A DNA stretch of 64,000 nt from Rhodocyclales bacterium (GTDB lineage Bacteria; Pseudomonadota; Gammaproteobacteria; Burkholderiales; Rhodocyclaceae), in contig JAQGMG010000025.1 in assembly GCA_028292485.1 (NCBI GenBank), positions 1 through 64,000 of the forward strand. Reading direction: 5' to 3'. Each line of letters begins with the position of its first letter. Position 1 is the first letter of the stretch. Shown in pieces: positions 26,240 to 34,322 of the stretch. The position numbers and the translations under genes were made by a program. The notes beneath the pieces were generated by a model that made no database searches, had not been told where the DNA came from, and saw nothing but the letters and a program-made list of their open reading frames with translations.

Positions 26240-26318
26240 GTCATTCCCGCGTACGCGGGAATCCACTTGATGAGTGAGTTTCGTGGGGCACGTGGATTCC
26301 AGCTTCCGCGGGAATGAC
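26240..26318. repeat. Family B pair between urtB and urtC
   Basis: GTCATTCCCGCGTACGCGGG ... and the inverted partner ending CCGCGGGAATGAC, about 79 bases overall, with the same spacing as the copies at 29693 and 57775. Confidence 0.85.
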
Positions 26319-26340
26319 GTACAAGAAGAGTTTGCTCACG

Positions 26341-27972
26341 TCACGCATCCACAAACCTCCCCTTGATCGCAAACAGACCCTGCGGGCGTTTCTGGATGAA
26401 GATGATGATGAACACCAGCACGGCGATCTTGGCCAGCACTGCACCGGCCCAGCCTTCCAGCAATTTGTTCAATAGCCCCAGACCCATCGCGGCATACAGG
26501 GTGCCTGCCAATTGGCCAACGCCACCAGTGACCACCACCATGAAGGAATCAATGATGTAGCCCTGACCCAGATCGGGCCCGACGTTGGTGACCTGCGACA
26601 GCGCGCAACCTGCCAGACCGGCAATGCCCGCGCCGAGGCCGAAGGCGACGGTGTCGACACGTGGTGTGGCCACGCCCACGCAGCTCGCCATCTGGCGGTT
26701 CTGCGTCACGGCGCGCACAAAGAGGCCGAGGCGCGTCTTGGTGAGAATGAGCGTCATGCCGATCACGACGAGCGCTGCAAACAGGATGATCGCCAGCCGG
26801 TTCCACGGCAGGATCAGATTGCTCATCACCTGTACGCCGCCGGAGAGCCATTGCGGGTTCTCGACGAGCACGTTCTGCGCACCGAAGAAACTGCGCACGC
26901 TCTGGATCAGGATCAGGCTGATGCCCCATGTGGCGAGCAGCGTTTCAAGCGGCCTGCCATAGAGGTGCTTGATGACGAGACGCTCCATCAGCACGCCGAC
27001 CAGACCGGAAGCGAAGAAGGCAATCGGCAATGCGAATAGCGGATAGAACTCGATGAGACCCGGGAAGTGCGCACGCACGATATTCTGTGTAATGTAAGTG
27101 GCATAGGCGCCAATCATGATCAGCTCGCCATGCGCCATGTTGATGACACCCATCAGCCCGTAAGTGATCGCCAGGCCGAGGGCCGCCAGCAGCAGGATGC
27201 TGCCCAGCGAGATGCCTGTGAAAATGCCGCCCAGCCATTCGCCGCGCTTCAGGCGTGCGTCGATCGCATTGATGCCGTTCTGCGCGGCAACGCGCACACT
27301 CTCGTCGGGCTCCTTGAACGTGTCGCCCTCTTTCTCCAGCAGCCCGGCAAGCAATTGCTTCATCGCCGGGTCGTCACTCTCGCCGAGTGTGGTGATGGCG
27401 GCCATGCGAACGGCCTTGTCGGCGTTATGCAATTGGGCTGCGGCCTGCGTCAGGCGCAACATCACAATGATCTTCGGGTCTTTCTCCACCTGGAGTGCTT
27501 TGTCGAGCAGCGGGACGATGGCTTCGTCGGGCGCGTCCTGTAGTTTCTTGACCGCTTCGAAGCGTGTCTTGCGATCAGGTGAAGTCAGGTCGAGTGCTGC
27601 AAAGGCGTTCTGTAGCGCGAGCGTGACGCGGTTGTTGGTAACGACGTCTTCGGCATTTTCCGGCAGCGCGGGCAAGACTGCGCCGGTCACGGCATCGGTA
27701 ACCTTGTCGCCATCAATGATCAGTGCCTGCTTGTCGCCGACCACCTTCAGCGAATCGTTGGCGAGTGCTTGCAGCAAAGGCAGGGCTTCGGGATCGGCGC
27801 TACCGGCAATGGCATTGAGCGCTTCGACCTTGGCATCGTTGTCGCCTGCTGCGAGCTTGAGAATCAGCTCTGGCGATGGCTTGGCGACCGCCGCTGTGAC
27901 AAGCAATGTGCTGAACAGCACTACCAGCAAACCGAGCACTGCTTGAGTGGCATGAGCACGAAGTGAAGTCAT
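26341..27972 (-). CDS. urtB: Urea ABC transporter permease UrtB
   Basis: LivH-like permease, 543 residues. It has a signal-like N-terminal helix, then about 200 residues of soluble helical repeats (AIAGSADPEALPLLQALAND, ITTLGESDDPAMKQLLAGLL) before the membrane domain that begins at LGGIFTGISLGSILLLAALG. This large N-terminal periplasmic region is normal for UrtB and distinguishes it from LivH. Conserved permease sequence: GLMGVINMAHGELIMIGAYATY and DSFMVVVTGGVGQLAGT. The ATG at 27972 (MTSLRAHATQ) is chosen over an upstream start at 28071 because it leads directly into the signal helix. Confidence 0.94.
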   Translation of the reverse strand: MTSLRAHATQAVLGLLVVLFSTLLVTAAVAKPSPELILKLAAGDNDAKVEALNAIAGSADPEALPLLQALANDSLKVVGDKQALIIDGDKVTDAVTGAVLPALPENAEDVVTNNRVTLALQNAFAALDLTSPDRKTRFEAVKKLQDAPDEAIVPLLDKALQVEKDPKIIVMLRLTQAAAQLHNADKAVRMAAITTLGESDDPAMKQLLAGLLEKEGDTFKEPDESVRVAAQNGINAIDARLKRGEWLGGIFTGISLGSILLLAALGLAITYGLMGVINMAHGELIMIGAYATYITQNIVRAHFPGLIEFYPLFALPIAFFASGLVGVLMERLVIKHLYGRPLETLLATWGISLILIQSVRSFFGAQNVLVENPQWLSGGVQVMSNLILPWNRLAIILFAALVVIGMTLILTKTRLGLFVRAVTQNRQMASCVGVATPRVDTVAFGLGAGIAGLAGCALSQVTNVGPDLGQGYIIDSFMVVVTGGVGQLAGTLYAAMGLGLLNKLLEGWAGAVLAKIAVLVFIIIFIQKRPQGLFAIKGRFVDA

Positions 27973-28085
27973 GGTCTTGTAGGCTTGAGGCAAGTGAATC
28001 GCATGCGAAAACTTGAACTGACGGAGAACAGCAAACACGGCAATACGACAGCAAGGGGTTATGACCAACAAATATCTCGTGCAGA

Positions 28086-28132
28086 TCCCTCTCCCGTTGC
28101 CGGGAGAGGGAGCCCGTCAGGGCTGGAGAGGG
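28086..28132. repeat. Family C short repeat between urtA and urtB
   Basis: CCCTCTCCCGTTGCCGGGAG followed by GCCCGTCAGGGCTGGAGAGGG. In the 252-base gap between urtA and urtB I see nothing else. Confidence 0.75.
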
Positions 28133-28224
28133 ACTCCCCTGTCACCCCGCCCAACCTTTGACCGTGCCTCTCACCGACTTCCATGCACCCTGACGCATGC
28201 AAGCCGGGAGAGACTTTCTGCAAA

Positions 28225-29499
28225 TTACTTCTTCACTTCAGGCACGTTTTTCTTGCCCTTGTTTTCGGGGATGTAGTCGCTCCATGGATCGGCAACGACC
28301 GGACCCTTGGTCTTCCACACCACCTTGAACTGACCGTCGGCCTTCACTTCGCCGATGAACACTGGTTTGTGCAGGTGATGGTTTTCCTTGTCCATGGTGG
28401 AGATGAAGCCACCTGGAGCCGGGAAGGTCTGACCTGCCATGGCGGCGATCACCTTGTCGGTGTCCGTCGACTTGGCCTTGGTTACAGCCTGCGCCCACAT
28501 GTTGATACCGATGTAGGTAGCTTCCATCGGGTCATTGGTCAGAGGCTTGTCCTTGTGGCCGGGGATGTTCTTGGCCTTGGCGTAAGCGCTCCACTTCTTG
28601 ATGAAGGCGTCATTGGTCGGGTTCTTGATGCTCATGAAGTAGTTCCATGCAGCCAGGTGGCCGACGAGTGGCTTGGCATCGACGCCGCGCAGCTCTTCTT
28701 CACCCACCGAGAACGCCACGACCGGCACGTCCGTAGCCTTCAGACCCTGGTTGCCCAGTTCCTTGTAGAAAGGCACATTCGAGTCGCCATTGATGGTCGA
28801 CACGACGGCGGTCTTCTTGCCGGCAGCGGCGAACTTCTTGATGTTGGCGATGATGGTCTGGTAATCGCTATGACCAAACGGTGTGTACTCTTCCATGATG
28901 TCTTCGTCCTTGATGCCCTTGCTGTGCAGGAAGGCGCGAAGAATCTTGTTGGTGGTACGTGGATAGACATAGTCGGTACCCAGCAGCACGAAGCGCTTGG
29001 CCGAGCCGCCGTCCTTGCTCATCAGGTATTCGACTGCAGGGATGGCTTGCTGGTTAGGCGCAGCACCCGTGTAGAAAACGTTCTTGGAAAGTTCTTCACC
29101 TTCGTACTGAACAGGGTAGAAGAGCAGGCTGTTTAGTTCTTCGAAGACGGGCAGCACCGACTTGCGCGAGACTGACGTCCAGCAGCCGAAAGTCACGGCA
29201 ACCTTGTCCTTGGAGATCAGCTGGCGCGCCTTTTCGGCGAACAGTGGCCAGTTGGAAGCCGGGTCGACAACGACTGGCTCGAGTTGTTTGCCGAGCAGAC
29301 CACCCTTGGCATTGATCTCGTCGATCGCCATCAGCACGGTGTCTTTCAGCACAGTTTCGGAAATGGCCATCGTGCCCGACAGTGAGTGCAGCACGCCCAC
29401 CTTGATGGTGTCGGCAGCCGAAGCTGTCATGGTGGCAAACCCGGCGGTGGCCAGGGCGATGGTCATCGCCGTGGCTTTGATGAAGGAACGACGTTGCAT
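28225..29499 (-). CDS. urtA: Urea ABC transporter substrate-binding protein UrtA
   Basis: Periplasmic urea-binding protein, 424 residues. The N-terminus MQRRSFIKATAMTIALATAG ... ASA contains a twin-arginine motif (RRSFIK), so export by Tat is likely. Then come DTIKVGVLHSLSGTMAISE, FGCWTSVSRKSVLPVFEE, LFYPVQYEGEE and TINGDSNVPFYKE, all characteristic of UrtA/AmiC-type binding proteins. I begin at ATG 29499; a longer frame has no signal at its N-terminus. First gene of the cluster; the promoter must lie in 29500-29690 on the minus strand. I found no convincing sigma-54 site there, although nitrogen control would be expected. Confidence 0.95.
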   Translation of the reverse strand: MQRRSFIKATAMTIALATAGFATMTASAADTIKVGVLHSLSGTMAISETVLKDTVLMAIDEINAKGGLLGKQLEPVVVDPASNWPLFAEKARQLISKDKVAVTFGCWTSVSRKSVLPVFEELNSLLFYPVQYEGEELSKNVFYTGAAPNQQAIPAVEYLMSKDGGSAKRFVLLGTDYVYPRTTNKILRAFLHSKGIKDEDIMEEYTPFGHSDYQTIIANIKKFAAAGKKTAVVSTINGDSNVPFYKELGNQGLKATDVPVVAFSVGEEELRGVDAKPLVGHLAAWNYFMSIKNPTNDAFIKKWSAYAKAKNIPGHKDKPLTNDPMEATYIGINMWAQAVTKAKSTDTDKVIAAMAGQTFPAPGGFISTMDKENHHLHKPVFIGEVKADGQFKVVWKTKGPVVADPWSDYIPENKGKKNVPEVKK

Positions 29500-29905
29500 G
29501 TGTAAGACCCCCTGATAGAAAGTTGGCTGGCTCCGGCCGGGCAACTCCTCTTTGTAAACCGAGTGCTGACTGCGCCGGGTGCCTCAAATGTAGGGAGCTA
29601 CCCGGCCGGCAGGAATACGCCAGATTGCGTAGGGGCGTGCGTACCTGACCTGCTGAAGGGCAAGACACGTTGGGGGTTCGAATTTTTTGCGAGTCATTCC
29701 CGCGAAAGCGGGAATCCACTTCTACGTGAGGCCTGTGCCATCAAGTGGATTCCCGCTTTCGCGGGAATGACGGAATTGGAACTCAGCAGTCAAGCCTGTA
29801 GTTCCCATTGCGGGGTGCGTAATCGGAATGACGCGGGGCGCATCCGGAATCTCCTGCGTTGCGTAAGCCTTTTGACAAGACAAATGGCACACATAGGGGA
29901 GCGCA
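29500..29905. other. 406-bp divergent region urtA / CFA-type gene
   Basis: No gene. It should hold the minus-strand promoter of the urea cluster and the plus-strand promoter of the methyltransferase operon. A palindrome-like CCGGCCGGGC / GCTACCCGGCCGGC occurs at about 29532-29612. A family B pair occupies 29693-29771. TTGACA (29868-29873) could be a -35 for the plus-strand operon, but I see no good -10 at the right distance. Confidence 0.6.
29693..29771. repeat. Family B inverted pair
   Basis: 79 bases with ends GTCATTCCCGCGAAAGCGGG and its complement. The inner segment (AATCCACTTCTACGTGAG ... CAAGTGGATT) is nearly identical to the copy at 57775-57853, 28 kb away, which points to recent propagation of the whole unit. 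Confidence 0.9.
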
Positions 29906-30997
29906 ATGGACTTCGCGACAAAGCTGGGTTTGAAATGGGTAGAGCAGGGCGTGTTGCCGGACGCCGTGGCTCGCGCGGGGATACGCCAACTGCTGCGCGA
30001 GCGCCTCGTCGAAATCGGGGCCGGCAATACTTCGGCCAACGCCGATGCTGTTGCCAGTTTCATTGCGGGCATGCGCGCAGCACCCGTCGCGCTGGTTCCC
30101 GAGAAAGCCAACGAACAGCATTACGAAGTGCCTGCAGAATTCTTCGCGCAAGTGCTGGGCAAGCACCGCAAATACAGCGGCTGCTACTTTCCGGAGAATG
30201 TTTACGCCCTCGACAAGGCCGAGGAACACGCGCTTGCCATCACCTGCGAGCGTGCAGGTCTTGCCGACGGACAGGATGTGCTGGAACTCGGTTGCGGCTG
30301 GGGCTCGCTGACACTGTGGATGGCAGATCACTATCGCGGCAGCCGTATCACCGCCGTGTCCAACTCCCAATCGCAACGCGAGTACATCGAAGGGCAAGCC
30401 GCGCAACGTGGTTTGACCAACATACGCGTCGTAACTTGCGACATGAACGAGTTTACCAGCGAGGCGCGCTTCGACCGCATCGTGTCAGTCGAGATGTTCG
30501 AGCATATGCGCAACTGGCAAGACCTGTTCCGGCGCGTCAATGGCTGGCTCAAGCCCGATGGCAAGTTCTTCATGCACGTGTTCGTCCATCGCTCCACGCC
30601 ATATGCGTTCATCGAGCGCGATGAGAGCGACTGGATGAGCAAGTACTTTTTCTCTGGCGGCATGATGCCAAGCGACGATCTGGCACTGTACTTCCAGGAC
30701 GATCTGCGCATCGTGCAGCGCTGGCGTTGGGACGGCAAACACTACGAGCGCACCGCCAATGCCTGGCTGCGCAACATGGACGAGCGCCGTGAAACGGTCT
30801 GGCCCGTGCTCGAGAAAGCCTATGGCAAGGAACAGACGGCGCTGTGGTGGACACGCTGGCGTTTGTTCTTCATGGCCTGCGCGGAGCTCTTCGGTTTCAA
30901 TGACGGGCAGGAGTGGTGGGTCAGCCACTACCTCTTTGCGGCTACTGCCACCGCCACCGGATCCGTTGCCGCGCAGCCCGCGCCGTCGCAGCCATGA
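29906..30997 (+). CDS. Cyclopropane-fatty-acyl-phospholipid synthase family methyltransferase
   Basis: SAM-dependent methyltransferase of 363 residues that probably acts on unsaturated acyl chains of membrane phospholipids. SAM motif LELGCGWGSL (126-135). Residues that coordinate bicarbonate in E. coli Cfa appear conserved by motif: Cys93 (SGCYF), Glu199 (VEMFEH), His224 (FMHVF) and Tyr280 (KHYERT). The N-terminal domain is shorter than in E. coli Cfa (382 residues) and the 268-equivalent Ile is Phe, so product chemistry (cyclopropane, methyl branch or furan precursor) is open. It heads a run of four overlapping genes; its stop overlaps the DUF2878 gene (ATGA). I withhold the symbol cfa for this reason. 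Confidence 0.85.
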   Translation: MDFATKLGLKWVEQGVLPDAVARAGIRQLLRERLVEIGAGNTSANADAVASFIAGMRAAPVALVPEKANEQHYEVPAEFFAQVLGKHRKYSGCYFPENVYALDKAEEHALAITCERAGLADGQDVLELGCGWGSLTLWMADHYRGSRITAVSNSQSQREYIEGQAAQRGLTNIRVVTCDMNEFTSEARFDRIVSVEMFEHMRNWQDLFRRVNGWLKPDGKFFMHVFVHRSTPYAFIERDESDWMSKYFFSGGMMPSDDLALYFQDDLRIVQRWRWDGKHYERTANAWLRNMDERRETVWPVLEKAYGKEQTALWWTRWRLFFMACAELFGFNDGQEWWVSHYLFAATATATGSVAAQPAPSQP

Positions 30998-31596
30998 GCG
31001 AGCCGGTACTCGCGCCGATTCTTATTGACCTCTCGCCTACGCGGCTTGCAGGGCTTGGTGCATGGAGAGTGGCTGGCAATTTCGTGTTCTTCCAGATCGC
31101 CTGGTTTGCTTGTGTGCTCGGCGCCGCGCATGACCAGGCCTGGGTGGGCCTGCTCGTCATCGCGCTGGTATGTGTTTGGCATTGTGCCGTCTCCCTGCGC
31201 TACAAACCCGAGTTGCAATTGATCGGGGCAGCAATGCTCATCGGCATGGTGTGGGAGAGCGCTCTCGTCAGCGCCGATTTGATGCGCTATACGCATGGCA
31301 CCCTCGTTGCAGGCATCGCACCACCCTGGATCGTGGCCATGTGGGCTTTGCTCGCCATCACGCTCAACGTCTCGATGCGCTGGCTTAAAAAGCGCTGGTT
31401 ACTTGCCGCAGTTATGGGCACGGTGGCGGGCCCGTTGTCCTTCCTCGCCGGCCAGCGTCTTGGCGCCGCAACTTTGACGGCTGGGGTTTATTCAATCATG
31501 GCACTGGCTATCGGCTGGGCTGTCCTCATGCCGCTGATGATGTGGCTTTCAGCCCGCTATGACGGCGTCGTGCCAGAGGAGCCTGTTCATGTCTGA
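30994..31596 (+). CDS. DUF2878 membrane protein
   Basis: A 200-residue integral membrane protein with about six hydrophobic segments (NFVFFQIAWFACVLGA, AWVGLLVIALVCVWHC, LQLIGAAMLIGMVWES and so on). It matches what I know of DUF2878: conserved NFVFFQIAWF and PPWIVAMWALLAITLNVSM. Proteins of this family commonly accompany CFA-like methyltransferases, for example in RpoE-ChrR regulated gene sets of Vibrio and Shewanella relatives; the biochemical role is unknown. The start ATG lies within the stop of the methyltransferase, and its end overlaps the DUF1295 gene by 8 bases. Confidence 0.8.
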   Translation: MSEPVLAPILIDLSPTRLAGLGAWRVAGNFVFFQIAWFACVLGAAHDQAWVGLLVIALVCVWHCAVSLRYKPELQLIGAAMLIGMVWESALVSADLMRYTHGTLVAGIAPPWIVAMWALLAITLNVSMRWLKKRWLLAAVMGTVAGPLSFLAGQRLGAATLTAGVYSIMALAIGWAVLMPLMMWLSARYDGVVPEEPVHV

Positions 31597-32398
31597 ATTT
31601 CAGGCATTGCTTCATGCTGCGCTGGCGGGCTTCGGCGTCATCCTTGTCATCGGCCTCGTTACCTGGCTGATCAGTATTGTCTGCAAAGACGTCAGCATCG
31701 TAGACCGCGTCTGGCCGATCTTCATGTTGGCGGCAGGGTTCACTTATGCTTGTACGCTTGGCTCCAGTGGTCCGCGCACCGACATCATCCTGCTGCTGGC
31801 TGCCATCTGGGCGCTACGCCTGTCGGGCTACATCACTTGGCGCAACTGGGGCGGCGAAGAGGACCGGCGCTGCCAGGAAATTCGCGCACGCAACCAGCCG
31901 AACTTCGCTTTCAAGAGTCTGTATCTGATCTTCGCAGTGCAGGCCGTGCTGGCCTGGATCATCTCGTCACCGCTTCTCGTCGCAGTTGCAGGACAGAACC
32001 CGCTCGGCTGGATCGATGCAATCGGGATTCTGCTTGCCGCATCCGGCATCGTCTTCGAAGGTATTGCCGACACGCAGATGGCGCGCTTCAAGGCTCAGCC
32101 TGCGAACAAGGGCGTCGTCATGGATCGTGGCCTGTGGCGTTACACGCGGCACCCGAATTACTTTGGCGAGAGCTGCACCTGGTGGGGCTTCTTTCTGATC
32201 GCGCTGGGGGCAGGCAGCGAGTGGATCGGCATCGTAACAATCGTTTCGCCGGCCTTGCTGACCTTGTTGCTGCTCAAAGTCTCCGGCGTCAGCCTGCTTG
32301 AAAAGGATATCGGCGAGCGCCGCCCCGGTTATCGCGAATATATCTTGCGCACCAACTCCTTCATTCCGGGTCGGCCGCGTAAAGCAGGCACGTCATGA
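31589..32398 (+). CDS. DUF1295 membrane protein (steroid 5-alpha-reductase-like)
   Basis: A 269-residue membrane protein with five to six helices and the C-terminal family signature GLWRYTRHPNYFGES, shared with steroid 5-alpha-reductases and isoprenylcysteine methyltransferases, where it forms a cofactor site (NADPH or SAM). In this setting a lipid reductase is a reasonable guess, since reductases act with CFA-like methyltransferases to make methyl-branched acids in actinobacteria, although those reductases are flavoproteins of another family. The ATG at 31589 has a good GAGGAG site; a longer frame begins at 31559. The stop overlaps the next start (ATGA). Confidence 0.85.
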   Translation: MSEFQALLHAALAGFGVILVIGLVTWLISIVCKDVSIVDRVWPIFMLAAGFTYACTLGSSGPRTDIILLLAAIWALRLSGYITWRNWGGEEDRRCQEIRARNQPNFAFKSLYLIFAVQAVLAWIISSPLLVAVAGQNPLGWIDAIGILLAASGIVFEGIADTQMARFKAQPANKGVVMDRGLWRYTRHPNYFGESCTWWGFFLIALGAGSEWIGIVTIVSPALLTLLLLKVSGVSLLEKDIGERRPGYREYILRTNSFIPGRPRKAGTS

Positions 32399-33033
32399 TG
32401 AGGGCATGGCGTACCGCTGTGATATGTGCCATCGCTTGCATGCCGCTGCTCGCATCGGCACAGACGACACACAGCTGGAACTTCCGCGTGGCGCTCAACG
32501 ACGACCCCATCGGCTACCAGCGCTTTACGCTGACCACCCAAGGCGAGCAGAAAGAGTTGCGCAGCGAGGCCAGCTTCGATGTGAAGGTGCTGTTCATCAA
32601 TGCCTACCGCTATCGCCACGAAGCCACCGAACGCTGGCAGGGCGATTGCCTGCGCAGTCTCGTTTCGCGCACCGACGACGACGGCAAGCTGCTGAGCGTC
32701 AAGTCGCAACGCGAAGGCGAACGCCTGAATATCGTTTCGACAAAGGGCCCGGAAACGCTCGATGGCTGTGTCATGACATTTGCCTACTGGAATCCGGCCA
32801 TCCTGCGCCAGTCGCGCCTGCTCAATCCGCAGACTGGCGTGTACGAAAACGTCAGCGTTGTGATGACCGGCGAAGAGAGCATCGATGTGCGCGGCCGCCC
32901 GGTGCAGGCAAAGCGCTATCGCATCAGCGGCCCTGAGCGGCCTATCGATCTCTGGTACAGCGCCGAGGGAGAGTGGCTCGGTTTGCAGTCAACCGTCGCT
33001 GGCGGTCGCCGCCTGAATTATCGACTGGAATAA
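32395..33033 (+). CDS. Periplasmic DUF6134/DUF3108-like protein
   Basis: A 212-residue exported protein (signal peptide MMRAWRTAVICAIACMPLLASA). The mature part is beta-rich: WNFRVALNDDPIGYQRFTL, SFDVKVLFINAYRYRHEATERW and CLRSLVSRTDDDGK, the pattern I associate with DUF6134, distantly resembling DUF3108. Such proteins are suspected to bind lipids in the periplasm by analogy with LolA-like folds; that is inference. Overlaps DUF1295 by 4 bases, so it belongs to the same translational unit. Confidence 0.75.
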   Translation: MMRAWRTAVICAIACMPLLASAQTTHSWNFRVALNDDPIGYQRFTLTTQGEQKELRSEASFDVKVLFINAYRYRHEATERWQGDCLRSLVSRTDDDGKLLSVKSQREGERLNIVSTKGPETLDGCVMTFAYWNPAILRQSRLLNPQTGVYENVSVVMTGEESIDVRGRPVQAKRYRISGPERPIDLWYSAEGEWLGLQSTVAGGRRLNYRLE

Positions 33034-33073
33034 GCCAGCCATTCGCAACCCTTGTGCAGAAAGCGCTACAGCA

Positions 33074-34114
33074 ATGAAATCGACACAGCCACCTGATACC
33101 GTGGTCTTGGTTGAGGCCGAGATCCAGAAGTGTTCGCCTGTCCTGAATTCCGGCCTTCGTTGGAATGACGAGAGCCATACCTGGGGCAAGCCAGGTTCAG
33201 CATGGCGTCGACTGCAAGCGGGCTTCTGCCGTCACCTCAATGCCTGGCGCCTCGGGCTCATTCCAGTCTTCGTGCTCATGACATCCGCGTGCTCTTCCGT
33301 TTCCATCATCAACGGCATCACACCGCGCAGTGGTTACACGCTCAATGCCGATCTGCCCTACGGCGAGTCGCCACGTCTGAAGCTCGATGTCTACGTACCG
33401 GAGAAAGCTGAAACGCCCGCGCCGGTCGTCGTGTTCTTCTACGGCGGCAACTGGCGCAGCGGCGAGCGCGGCGAATACCGTTTCCTCGCCGCATCGCTTG
33501 CAACACGCGGCATTCTTGTCGTCGTGCCGGATTACCGGCTCTATCCCGAGGTCGAGTATCCAGCCTTCCTGCAGGATTCCGCTCACGCCGTCGCCTGGAC
33601 GCTGCGTGAAGTCGTGAAATATGGCGGCGATCCGCACCGCGTCTTCGTCATGGGGCACAGCGCCGGCGCCTACAACGCCGCCATGATGGCCTACGACCCA
33701 CGCTGGCTCGCCGCCGAGAAACTCTCGCCTACAGCGCTTGCCGGCTTCATCGGCCTGGCCGGCCCCTACAACTTCCTGCCAATCGAGTCGCCAGACACCA
33801 AGCCCGTATTCGATTGGCCCAATACGCAGCCGAGCACGCAACCCATCACGCATGTCACAGCCGCAGCACCTCATGCGCTGATGATCGCACCGGGCAAGGA
33901 CAAGGTCGTCGATCCCGAGCAAAACACCGAGCGTATGGCCGAGCAGTTACGCAAGAACAATATCGGTGTCGAAGTGAAACGCTACGACTCGCTCAATCAC
34001 TACACGACGGCGGGCGTATTCGCCTGGCCACTCAGATGGCTCGCACCGGTGTTGAAGGATGTGACGGAATTCGTGAAGGCACCGACAGGTATTCAATCAC
34101 ACGTAGGATCGTAG
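33074..34114 (+). CDS. Alpha/beta hydrolase (carboxylesterase-like), membrane-anchored
   Basis: A 346-residue esterase/lipase-like protein. After an unusual 50-residue N-terminus it has a hydrophobic anchor LGLIPVFVLMTSACSS, which looks like a lipoprotein signal, then the hydrolase domain: VVFFYGGNWRSGERGEY (oxyanion loop), PDYRLYPE, nucleophile elbow GHSAGAY, and a late SLNHYTT histidine. The residues encoded by 33117-33170 (VLNSGLRWNDE) are a degenerate family B repeat, so the extra N-terminus is probably repeat-derived or a mis-chosen start; no other in-frame ATG precedes the anchor. The stop TAG lies inside the GTAGG end of a family A repeat. It is 40 bases after the DUF6134-like gene, possibly the last gene of that operon. 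Confidence 0.75.
   Translation: MKSTQPPDTVVLVEAEIQKCSPVLNSGLRWNDESHTWGKPGSAWRRLQAGFCRHLNAWRLGLIPVFVLMTSACSSVSIINGITPRSGYTLNADLPYGESPRLKLDVYVPEKAETPAPVVVFFYGGNWRSGERGEYRFLAASLATRGILVVVPDYRLYPEVEYPAFLQDSAHAVAWTLREVVKYGGDPHRVFVMGHSAGAYNAAMMAYDPRWLAAEKLSPTALAGFIGLAGPYNFLPIESPDTKPVFDWPNTQPSTQPITHVTAAAPHALMIAPGKDKVVDPEQNTERMAEQLRKNNIGVEVKRYDSLNHYTTAGVFAWPLRWLAPVLKDVTEFVKAPTGIQSHVGS
33117..33170. repeat. Degenerate family B repeat in a coding N-terminus
   Basis: GAATTCCGGCCTTCGTTGGAATGACGAG matches the right half of the hrpA insert 2 (GGATTCCGGCTTTCGCCGGAATGACGAG), with GATCCAGAAG to its left resembling the left half. It is translated in frame in the hydrolase gene. Confidence 0.65.
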
Positions 34115-34201
34115 GTCGGATGAGCGAAGCGTTATCCGACGTTTGGAATGGATCGTAAGCGTGGCAAACGTCGGATAACGCCTGTGGCTCATCCGACCTA
34201 C
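34111..34201. repeat. Family A palindrome (CCGACGT subfamily)
   Basis: Arms GTAGGTCGGATGAGCGAAGC ... and GGCTCATCCGACCTAC, inner TTATCCGACGTTTG / CAAACGTCGGATAA. Its first bases contain the stop codon of the upstream hydrolase. Confidence 0.85.
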
Positions 34202-34223
34202 GCAAAAATGCGTGTACCTATTC

Positions 34224-34319
34224 GTCATTCCCGCTGGCTCCCTCTCCCCTAGCCCCTCTCCCGCAAGCGGGCGAGGGGAACGTCGTGCAGCTTCGCTGTT
34301 TGTAAAGCTGGGGAATGAC
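34224..34319. repeat. Composite repeat: family C nested in family B
   Basis: The outer ends GTCATTCCC and GGGAATGAC are family B termini; the centre is a family C block (CCCTCTCCCCTAGCCCCTCT ... GCAAGCGGGCGAGGGG). The segment after the C block resembles the tail of hrpA insert 1. No gene in this gap. Confidence 0.75.
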
Positions 34320-34322
34320 GGT

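Noticed and set aside
29500-29690. Sigma-54 promoter for urtA
   Set aside because: The best candidate (TCAGCACTCGGTTTAC on the minus strand) lacks the invariant GG and GC, so nitrogen control through RpoN is not supported by the sequence.
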